Positions 55,885 to 62,268 of a stretch of 62,268 nucleotides of DNA are shown here, in pieces. The DNA is taken from positions 1 to 62,268 of the forward strand of contig JAGFJK010000375.1 in NCBI GenBank assembly GCA_024102795.1. The letters are read 5' to 3'. Each line of letters begins with the position of its first letter. The first letter of the stretch is position 1. The translations under genes and the position numbers were made by a program. The stretch is from Pirellulaceae bacterium (GTDB taxonomy: Bacteria > Planctomycetota > Planctomycetia > Pirellulales > Pirellulaceae). Below the pieces are notes generated by a model. The model searched no databases and had not been told where the DNA came from. It worked only from the letters and a program-made list of their open reading frames with translations.

Positions 55885-57534
55885 ATGACCGCTGCATGGC
55901 TGATCTGCCTGCTGCTGGGCGGCGAAATGCCGGCGGACGTTGCCGGTCCCGCTCGGGCGTCGGAGCCCACGGGGCCGGATGTGGCCGTGGTCTGTCCTGC
56001 CCAGTGGGTGCAGGTCCTGCAACCCTGGCTGGCACATCGCCAGGCCCAGGGGCATCGCGTGCAACTGGTGTCGAACGCAGGCTCCGTCGAGGAGATTCAC
56101 ACGCGTTTGCGGACGCTGCATGCTCTGGGAAGCCTGCGATACGTGCTGCTGGTCGGGGATGCCGAACCGGCGGCCCGGCTGGATCCGGCCATTCGCGCCC
56201 GCACGGTACCAGCCGGGATGGTCCGCGCTCGCGTGAACGTCCATTGGGGCTCGGAGCCGGAAATCGCCAGCGACAACCCGTATGCCGACCTGGACGGCGA
56301 TCACGTTCCCGACGTCGCTCTGGGCCGGCTGCCGGTCGACACGGCCGACGAGCTGGCCGCCCTGGTGCGGCGGATTCTGCATTACGAAACGCAGGCCGCG
56401 GCCGGGCATTGGCAGCGGCGAGTGAACTTCGTGGCGGGCGTGGGTGGCTTCGGCAAGCTGGCCGATTCGGTGCTGGAAATGGCCACCAAGAAGTTTCTCA
56501 CCGAAGGCATCCCGCCGGCTTACACGATGTCGATGACCTACGGAAGCTGGCGGAGCCCGTTCTGTCCCGATCCGCGGCGGTTCCACCAGGCCACGCTGGA
56601 CCGGTTGAACGAAGGCTGCCTGTTCTGGGTCTACATCGGCCACGGCCAGCGGCGCTACCTGGATCGGGTGCAAGTGCCAGGCGGCGCGTTTCACATTCTG
56701 GATACGGACGACACGGCCCGGCTGCAAGTGGCCGAGGGCGCGCCGATCGCCATTTTTCTGGCCTGCTACACCGGCGCGTACGACGATCCGCGCGACTGCC
56801 TGGCCGAGGAGATGTTGCGGTCGCCCCAAGGTCCCGTCGCCGTCCTCGGCGGTTCGCGCGTCACGATGCCCTACGCCATGGCCGTGATGGGCAATGCCCT
56901 GATGGACGAATACTTCCGCGAACGCCGCGCGACGCTGGGTGAAATCGTCTGGCACGCCAAACGGCGGCTGGTCCAGAATCCCGAAGGCAGCCTGGACGAC
57001 GTCCCGCGGGATTCGGTGGCCGCCAACCGCTTGCTGCTGGACGCGCTGGCCCGCACGCTCAGTCCCTCGGCCGAACTGCTCGAAGACGAACGGCGGGAAC
57101 ACCTGGCGTTGTTCAACCTGCTGGGCGATCCGCTGCTGCGGTTGCCGCAACCCGATACCGTGCGGCTGGAACTGGCCGACGAGGCGCTGGCCGGGCAGCG
57201 GCTGGAATTGACCGGCCACGCGCCGCTGGCGGGACACGGCATCCTGGAGCTGGTCTGTCGCCACGATTGCCTGCGCGGCAATCCGCCGCCGCGTGCCAGC
57301 TTCGAACCGTCGCACGAAGCGCTGGTCCAATACGACCAGGTGTACCGGGAAGCGAACAATCGGCAATGGACGGCCGTCCCGGTCCGGTTGGACCAGGGCA
57401 CGTTCCGTTTGCAGTTGGACGTGCCCGAAGAAGTCCGCGGACCTTGCTTCGTTCGCGTCGCCTTGCAAGGCGATCGAAAGCTGGCCCTGGGCGCGGCCAA
57501 GGTGTTTGTCCGCGGCACGGCCGCGGCCCAGTAG
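55885..57534 (+). CDS. Secreted C25-family (gingipain-like) cysteine peptidase
   Basis: The 549-residue protein starts MTAAWLICLLLGGEMPADVAG, a short signal segment. The caspase-like fold is shown by VAVVCPAQWVQVLQPWLAHR, RYVLLVGDAEPA, a DLDGDHVPDVALGRLP block, then the catalytic pair: His253 in VYIGHGQRRYL and Cys294 in FLACYTGAYDDPRDCL. The remaining C-terminal beta domain (about 435-549) may aid secretion or substrate binding. C25 includes PorU, the type IX secretion sortase, but nothing here proves that role. GGAGG lies upstream of the start. Confidence 0.9.
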   Translation: MTAAWLICLLLGGEMPADVAGPARASEPTGPDVAVVCPAQWVQVLQPWLAHRQAQGHRVQLVSNAGSVEEIHTRLRTLHALGSLRYVLLVGDAEPAARLDPAIRARTVPAGMVRARVNVHWGSEPEIASDNPYADLDGDHVPDVALGRLPVDTADELAALVRRILHYETQAAAGHWQRRVNFVAGVGGFGKLADSVLEMATKKFLTEGIPPAYTMSMTYGSWRSPFCPDPRRFHQATLDRLNEGCLFWVYIGHGQRRYLDRVQVPGGAFHILDTDDTARLQVAEGAPIAIFLACYTGAYDDPRDCLAEEMLRSPQGPVAVLGGSRVTMPYAMAVMGNALMDEYFRERRATLGEIVWHAKRRLVQNPEGSLDDVPRDSVAANRLLLDALARTLSPSAELLEDERREHLALFNLLGDPLLRLPQPDTVRLELADEALAGQRLELTGHAPLAGHGILELVCRHDCLRGNPPPRASFEPSHEALVQYDQVYREANNRQWTAVPVRLDQGTFRLQLDVPEEVRGPCFVRVALQGDRKLALGAAKVFVRGTAAAQ

Positions 57535-57642
57535 AACGGGCGCGGCGGCGCGCGTCGGCGACAGCGCGGTGGGAAGTGAACCCGGACAGCGCCTCGCACT
57601 TGCCCGCGCTCCTCAACTCACGCGGAGCGCTGAACAGGTTCC

Positions 57643-58341
57643 TTACACGGCCTTCAGCAGCGCGTAGTCCAGGAAATAGCGGCAGCGGAAGCCAGGCGCC
57701 TGGGTCAAGGCGCGCGTCACCGCGGGTGAACAGAACTGCAGGCCGCCTGGTTCGAGATTGAACTTCAGCACCACGCGGCCACCCTGCCGCAGCCGCCCGC
57801 GGAGGTCCCGTAGCAGGGCCTGCCAGGGCGGCACGTCCCAGGGTTGCTGCCTGGCGTCGTAATTGAAACAGGTCATGTAGGCCGTGACCAGGTCCAGCGG
57901 CGGGCCCGTGTCGGGCAGTGGCTGCCCGGGTTCGATCCGGTGCTCGATCCGCGGCAAGGCGAAGAATTCGAAGCAGCGGTCGTACAGCGGCTCGCCGGGC
58001 AGGTCCAAACCCAGTACCTGGTGTCCCTGATGCCGGCACACCAGCAGGAAGTATCCCGTGCCGGCCCCGATGTCCAGGACCCGCAACGGGCGACCGTCGG
58101 GCAGAGCCAGCAACTGGTATCGGAAGATGGCTTCCCGCAGCCAGACCTCCAGGTTCAGGAACTTGGCGGGCAGGACCGTTTCAAACGGGTCCCAAAGGTC
58201 GCGAAACTGCTGGCGAAACGCCGCCTGGTCCCACGTTGCCACCAGTTCCCGGTAAAGTCGCTCGATCCGGCCGCGCGTCCGCCGCCGCCGCCAGGCATGT
58301 ACCACGTGATCGAAACGATATCGCAGGCTGGATGGTTTCAT
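57643..58341 (-). CDS. Class I SAM-dependent methyltransferase
   Basis: The 232-residue protein has motif I VLDIGAGTGYFLLVCRHQG, a GLDLPGEP acidic-loop strand and the late strand GGRVVLKFNLEPGG. The N-terminal 80 residues are helical (WDPFETVLPAKFLNLEVWLR). The substrate is unknown; LNLEVWLREAI and the pairing with a transglutaminase-like gene suggest an exopolysaccharide or surface locus. It begins 3 bp after that gene's stop, so they are one operon. Confidence 0.85.
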   Translation of the reverse strand: MKPSSLRYRFDHVVHAWRRRRTRGRIERLYRELVATWDQAAFRQQFRDLWDPFETVLPAKFLNLEVWLREAIFRYQLLALPDGRPLRVLDIGAGTGYFLLVCRHQGHQVLGLDLPGEPLYDRCFEFFALPRIEHRIEPGQPLPDTGPPLDLVTAYMTCFNYDARQQPWDVPPWQALLRDLRGRLRQGGRVVLKFNLEPGGLQFCSPAVTRALTQAPGFRCRYFLDYALLKAV

Positions 58342-58344
58342 CGG

Positions 58345-59112
58345 TCACGTCAGCCAGTTCAGCCCGCAGGCCAGGGACAGCAGCGTCGCGGGCAAGAGCC
58401 ACTTTCCCCACTCGGCCCATCGTTGCAGCCGGGCCAGGCGCGGCACGCCCGACGCGCCGGCCGGCAGGTAAGTTGGCTGGCGGCGATCCAGAATCGCCAG
58501 CACCTCCTCGCTGCCGCGTGGCAACCGGTGCGAAGCGTAAACCTGAGCGGCCAGGTCGGGAGTCTCGGCCAACGCTGCCACCGATACAATTTCCCGTCCC
58601 GGCAGACCGAACACAATGCCGTAGTCCGGATCGGCGCCGTGCCAGCCTCCCGCATATTGCAGTTCGGCCACGACATGCCCGTCCAGTCCGACAAGCCTGG
58701 CGATCAGTCCCGCCCGCTGGCATGCGTCGACAAACGCTTGCGCGATCTGGCTGCAGAGCGCCCGGTCGCTGGTCCACAGCAGGGCCGATGTAAGGTGAAT
58801 CTCGGCCAGGCGAGGGACGAACCGCCCGGCGAGCCAGCAGAGATAATTCGACCACACGTCGTGGCGGCCCGACCCGTGCTCGAAGCGGGCCGCCAGGGCG
58901 CGGGTCAGTTCGCGACAGAATCGCGGCGGATCGGCCTGGCAGCCCGGCGGCAAACAGGCCAGCAGTTGGCCGATCGTCCGGGCCGAGTGGACCAGGTCCT
59001 GGCCGCGCGGGTTGCCGCGCCGCGCGGGCCGCCGCGTTCGCAGCAATCCGGCCAGATTGACGCACAGCAGCCCCAGTCCCGCGGCCGCAGTTCCCGCTGC
59101 CCACACGTTCAT
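58345..59112 (-). CDS. Transglutaminase-like membrane-anchored protein
   Basis: The 255-residue protein has a hydrophobic N-terminal segment and a C-terminal TM helix (LLPATLLSLACGLNWL). Between them is a transglutaminase-like triad: Cys120 in RALCSQIAQAF, His146 in GLDGHVVAEL and Asp161 in GADPDYGIVF. The spacing and GH-V-x-x-E follow the transglut_core pattern. Activity may be peptidase-like or amide-forming. It is first in a two-gene operon with the methyltransferase. Confidence 0.78.
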   Translation of the reverse strand: MNVWAAGTAAAGLGLLCVNLAGLLRTRRPARRGNPRGQDLVHSARTIGQLLACLPPGCQADPPRFCRELTRALAARFEHGSGRHDVWSNYLCWLAGRFVPRLAEIHLTSALLWTSDRALCSQIAQAFVDACQRAGLIARLVGLDGHVVAELQYAGGWHGADPDYGIVFGLPGREIVSVAALAETPDLAAQVYASHRLPRGSEEVLAILDRRQPTYLPAGASGVPRLARLQRWAEWGKWLLPATLLSLACGLNWLT

Positions 59113-59514
59113 CGCGTTCCACCCAGTTCGGCACTCCCTGGCCCCGCCCGCGGGTCGACCCGTTCACCGCGCCAGTGGCCCGTGCACCGCCAGCGACCCC
59201 CGCACCGCGCCAGTAAATTGTAACTCGAACTGCACGCTGGGCGTTCGGGCTCAAATCGCGGCCGCTGCCCGAAAATGCTTGACTCGCCGGCCAGATTGGA
59301 CTACGGTGGGTCGTTGCGTCGGGATGCAGGGTCGCCGCCTGACGTCCCGTTGTGCGTGGACCGGGCGTTTTCGCTCTTCGCGCCAGCCCCGGCGAAGGGC
59401 GGAGCAAACACGGTATCACTTCCCCGTTGTTTGCACCTGGAACAGGCTGATCTCGTCTTGCAGCTACCACGCACTCGACCATCCCACTCAGGCGGGGCAG
59501 GTACGGAGGGTGCC
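59113..59514. other. Divergent intergenic region
   Basis: No gene is seen in 402 bp. It holds the promoters of the transglutaminase-like gene (minus) and the hemerythrin gene (plus). GGAGGG is located 4 bp upstream of ATG 59515. The left part is very GC-rich and repetitive in cccg-type words. Confidence 0.5.
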
Positions 59515-60009
59515 ATGATGACTGCCAGGAGCACCAGCACTGTGACGTCGACCGTCACGGTGAACGCGGCGTTCTTCCAGGAGATCAAGGAGGTCCATCA
59601 GGAGCTGTACGCCCTGCTGGATCAGGTTCGCCAGTACTGCCGACTGCCCTCTCCGTCGGCGGGCAATGGGCGCGAACTGATCGGCGTGGTGGCGGAGTTG
59701 CGGGACCAGTTGGCCCTGCATTTCGCTCTGGAAGAAGCCTATGGGTACTTCGAGGACCCGGTGTTCGTGGCGCCGCGGCTGAGCGAGCTGGCCGGGTCGT
59801 TGCGGGACGAGCATCGCGTGCTGTACCTTGAGCTGTCGGAACTCGTGGATCTGGTGGAGCGCTTGAATTATCGCGGCCGGCTGGCCGGATCGTGGGCGCG
59901 AGTCCGCGGCCGGTTCACGCAGTTCGACGATCAGTTGCAGGCGCATGAAGCCCGCGAGAATGAACTGATCCTGCAGGCGTACGAGGACGACCTGGGGGTC
60001 GGCGACTAG
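59515..60009 (+). CDS. Hemerythrin-like HHE-domain protein
   Basis: The 164-residue protein is a four-helix bundle. Candidate di-iron ligands are His28 (EVHQEL), His69 and Glu73 (LHFALEEAYGYFED), His100 (RDEHRVLY), and His144/Glu148 (QAHEARENELI). Such proteins bind oxygen or nitric oxide. There are no signal or DNA-binding features. ATG 59515 is preferred over 59518 by the upstream GGAGGG. It is 28 bp before a receiver-domain gene, so they likely form one operon. Confidence 0.85.
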   Translation: MMTARSTSTVTSTVTVNAAFFQEIKEVHQELYALLDQVRQYCRLPSPSAGNGRELIGVVAELRDQLALHFALEEAYGYFEDPVFVAPRLSELAGSLRDEHRVLYLELSELVDLVERLNYRGRLAGSWARVRGRFTQFDDQLQAHEARENELILQAYEDDLGVGD

Positions 60010-60037
60010 CGGACAGCCAAGCGGAGGCATGAGGACA

Positions 60038-60487
60038 ATGGGCACGCACACCGTAGGCCGGCCAATGGAGATCCTGCTCATCGAGGATTCCCTGGCGGAC
60101 GCCTGTTTGACCATCGGCGCGCTGAAGAACGGCAATGTCCAGCATCGGCTGACGCTGATCCGCGATGGCGAGGAGGCGATGGAGTTCCTGTACCAGGAGG
60201 GAAAGTTTGTCCGGGCCCCTCGTCCCGACTTGATTCTGCTGGACCTGGTCCTGCCGAAAAAGTCGGGGCTCGAAGTGCTGACCGACGTTAAGGCACACTA
60301 CGAACTGAACGACATCCCCGTGGTCGTGCTGACCGGTTCGCTGGACGAGGAAGACCGCCTGAAATGCGAATCGATGCAGGTGGATGCCTACATCACCAAA
60401 CCGGTCAACCTGGACAAGTTCCTGGCCGTCGTCAAGCAACTCAAGCGGTTCTGGCTGGAGGACGTGATCCTGCCGGCTCTGGAATAG
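60038..60487 (+). CDS. Single-domain response regulator (CheY/Rcp1-like)
   Basis: The 149-residue receiver has Glu16-Asp17 (LLIEDSLAD), the phospho-acceptor Asp69 (LILLDLVLPKKSGLEV), Thr in VVVLTGS and Lys in YITKPVN. No output domain follows, as in Rcp1-type regulators used by phytochrome-like kinases. ATG 60038 has GGAGG 10 bases upstream; the earlier ATG 60029 is too close to it. No kinase is seen nearby. Confidence 0.92.
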   Translation: MGTHTVGRPMEILLIEDSLADACLTIGALKNGNVQHRLTLIRDGEEAMEFLYQEGKFVRAPRPDLILLDLVLPKKSGLEVLTDVKAHYELNDIPVVVLTGSLDEEDRLKCESMQVDAYITKPVNLDKFLAVVKQLKRFWLEDVILPALE

Positions 60488-60493
60488 CGGTCG

Positions 60494-60976
60494 TCAGGGC
60501 GTAAGGAACCGCAGCGCGTTGCGCAGCGGCTGGCCTTCGACGTACAGCTTCGGCTGTCCGATCAACCCCTTGCCGACGTACACCGGGCGGACCGGGCGTC
60601 CCGCCGGCGGAACACTTGTCGTCGCGGTGACGGGGCGGGCGGTGGTCAGCGGAGCCACCCGAACGCCGCCGGACGACCAGCCGGTTGCCGGCCGCACGCT
60701 GGCACCCGCAGGGGCCACCGCGTAACCTGCCGGCCAGCCGTTGTGGACCGGCAGTGGCCCGACCGGCAGCGAACGGGGCCCGACCGTGTTGGAAACCGCC
60801 GCCGGGGCAAAATAGCCGGTTGTGGCGACCGAACCGGCAGCGGGCAACTCGACCAGGCTAGGCAAGCTGGTCGGCTGGGCATTTGCGGCGGACTGCGCAA
60901 CTGCCGGATTCCAGGTACCTGGCAGTGCCAGCAGGCTCCAGCACGCCAGCAAGCAGCCAATCGTCAAACGACGCAT
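60494..60976 (-). CDS. Small secreted low-complexity protein
   Basis: The 160-residue protein has a signal peptide (MRRLTIGCLLACWSLLALPG) and a Pro/Ala/Gly/Val-rich middle. The C-terminus VYVGKGLIGQPKLYVEGQ-PLRNALRFL matches a motif I know from planctomycete small exported proteins. The function is unknown, perhaps an envelope component. Its stop is 6 bp from that of the receiver gene (convergent). Confidence 0.75.
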   Translation of the reverse strand: MRRLTIGCLLACWSLLALPGTWNPAVAQSAANAQPTSLPSLVELPAAGSVATTGYFAPAAVSNTVGPRSLPVGPLPVHNGWPAGYAVAPAGASVRPATGWSSGGVRVAPLTTARPVTATTSVPPAGRPVRPVYVGKGLIGQPKLYVEGQPLRNALRFLTP

Positions 60977-61059
60977 GGGTGGGCTCCTTCCGAATCAGGG
61001 TTTCCTTCTACCCATGATTCGCAATGGCCCGGTCGTGGGCAAGGGCGCCGGCTCCGAGT

Positions 61060-62268
61060 TCAGACCAGGTCGATGAGCTGGCCGTCTTCCGAGCGGCAAT
61101 CCATTTCCAGGTGTTCCGGAAACAGTCCCTCGCTGCCCAGGATCTGCACGTGCATGCCGCCCTCCTCCTCCAGCAGCATGATTTCCTTCCGCTTGCGGTT
61201 GTTCAGGTACGAGGCGACTTCGTCGTTGACGCGGACCGTCACCCGGGCAATGTTCGGCTGCTGGCTGGCCAGCAACAGCATCCGCACCACCTCGATCGAC
61301 ATGCTTTCAGCCGTTTTCACCACACCGCGGCCGCTGCAGCAGGGGCAATCCTTGTAGACGCTCCGTTTGAGGCTCGGCCGGATCCTCTGGCGAGTCATTT
61401 CGATCAGGCCGAAGGGGCTGGTCCGCAGGATCTTGGTGCGGGCCCGATCCCGCTTGACGGCGTCGCGCAGCGCCCGCTCCAGGCCGCGGCGATGCTTCTC
61501 CTTGCGCATGTCGATGAAGTCATTGACGATCACGCCGCCCAGGTCGCGGAGCCGCAACTGGCGGGCGATCTCGCGGGCCGCCGCCAGGTTCAACTGATAG
61601 GCCGTTTCCTCGGCCGAATCGTCCGCCGCCCGGAAGTTGCCGCTGTTGACGTCGATGGCCACCAGGGCCTCGGTGGGGTCGATCACGATCGACCCGCCGC
61701 CCCGCAACGGCACCTCGCGCTTGTGGATCGCGCTGATTTCCTTTTCCAGCTTGTACTTGTGAAACAGCGGCTCCTTGCCCTCGTACAGTTGCAGCCGGTT
61801 GACGTACCGCGGCATGACCAATTGCAAGAACTCCTTGGCCCGTTCGAACGCGCCCTTCTCATCCACGTAGATCGCATCCACGTCGGCCGCGAAGATGTCG
61901 CGGATCGTGCGGATGATCATGTCGCTTTCTTCGTAGATGGCGCAGGGCGCGGGCACCTTGCGCATCCGCCGCGTGATCACCTTCCACAGCCGCAACAAGT
62001 AGGCCAGGTCGCGCGACATGTCGCGCTTCGTGCGATCTGAGCCGGCCGTGCGGACGATGAACCCCAGCCCCTTGGGCGGGTTCAACTCCAGCATCGTGTC
62101 GCGCAGCTTGCGGCGCACGTCCTCGTCTTCGATCTTGCGCGAGACGCCGACGCGGGCCAGCGCCGGCATGAGCACGACGTAGCGCCCCGGGATGCTGATG
62201 TAGGTCGAGAGCGTGGGCCCCTTGGTGCCGATGCCCTCCTTGATGACCTGGACGAGCACCTCGTCGCC
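61060..62268 (-). CDS. rng: Ribonuclease E/G, 5' end cut by window edge
   Basis: The frame is open at the right edge. The visible part starts within the S1-domain region (GIGTKGPTLSTYISIPGRYVV) and continues through the catalytic core with the metal-binding Asp in VAIDVNSGNF and NDFIDM, the zinc-link CPCCSGRG and the C-terminal small domain. It processes rRNA and decays mRNA. The visible 402 residues lack the N-terminal part; no large C-terminal scaffold follows, so it is RNase G-sized or a short RNase E. Confidence 0.95.
   Translation of the reverse strand, partial: GDEVLVQVIKEGIGTKGPTLSTYISIPGRYVVLMPALARVGVSRKIEDEDVRRKLRDTMLELNPPKGLGFIVRTAGSDRTKRDMSRDLAYLLRLWKVITRRMRKVPAPCAIYEESDMIIRTIRDIFAADVDAIYVDEKGAFERAKEFLQLVMPRYVNRLQLYEGKEPLFHKYKLEKEISAIHKREVPLRGGGSIVIDPTEALVAIDVNSGNFRAADDSAEETAYQLNLAAAREIARQLRLRDLGGVIVNDFIDMRKEKHRRGLERALRDAVKRDRARTKILRTSPFGLIEMTRQRIRPSLKRSVYKDCPCCSGRGVVKTAESMSIEVVRMLLLASQQPNIARVTVRVNDEVASYLNNRKRKEIMLLEEEGGMHVQILGSEGLFPEHLEMDCRSEDGQLIDLV

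Overview
This is a high-GC window from a planctomycete, most likely of the Pirellula/Rhodopirellula type. The lineage call rests on families that are largely restricted to or expanded in that group. These are two DUF1549/DUF1553 proteins (one with a CxxCH cytochrome-like head and an internal LamG domain), a DUF1501 protein, a sulfatase, three secreted giants with an N-terminal LE-x-R-x-LLA motif, dockerin type I repeats, a BBP7 beta-barrel protein, an SHD1-domain protein, a C25 peptidase, a chlamydial-type GlyA and CsrA. All assignments come from reading the sequence; no database search was run.

Layout. 1-6.1 kb: a truncated DUF1549/DUF1553 gene, an SGNH-type hydrolase and a divergent LE-x-R-x-LLA exoprotein with RTX-like repeats. 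6.1-7.5 kb: a decayed toxin-antitoxin locus beside an intact one. 7.5-14.4 kb: MgtC-like membrane protein, GlyA, ArsR plus a COG0523 GTPase, a sulfatase and a 3-methyladenine glycosylase. 14.3-22.2 kb: an orphan DNA methyltransferase, CdsA, a double alpha/beta-hydrolase, PanD and a prolyl-oligopeptidase-like esterase. 22.5-27.9 kb: a heavy-metal RND efflux operon led by a Cys/His-rich secreted protein. 28-33.5 kb (minus): DUF1553/DUF1549-DUF1501-membrane protein run. 33.5-37.9 kb: PQQ-type propeller, DUF481 and BBP7 envelope proteins. 38-42.4 kb: a four-repeat DUF11/SdrD-like exoprotein flanked by repeats, ending in an 11-copy 33-bp array. 42.4-46.9 kb: an RraA-like gene divergent from M81 peptidase, AstE-like deacylase and threonine-synthase-like genes. 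47-50.6 kb: globin, beta-helix/dockerin exoprotein, CsrA and tRNA-Gly. 50.8-62.3 kb: SHD1 protein, three unknown small genes, a zinc-ribbon membrane protein, C25 peptidase, a methyltransferase/transglutaminase pair, a hemerythrin/receiver pair, a small secreted protein and a truncated RNase E/G.

Three families of dispersed hairpin repeats punctuate gene boundaries. Family A (GTGA or GTCA loop, TGTTTCT tail) shows compensatory stem changes and is amplified to 11 copies. Family B is a CTTTCGC / GCGAAAG palindrome. Family C is a GGGCT-GGA-AGCCC hairpin. The best candidates for something undescribed are repeat family A with its array, the four-gene amide-catabolism-like cluster at 42.4-46.9 kb, and the Cys/His-rich leader protein of the metal efflux operon.
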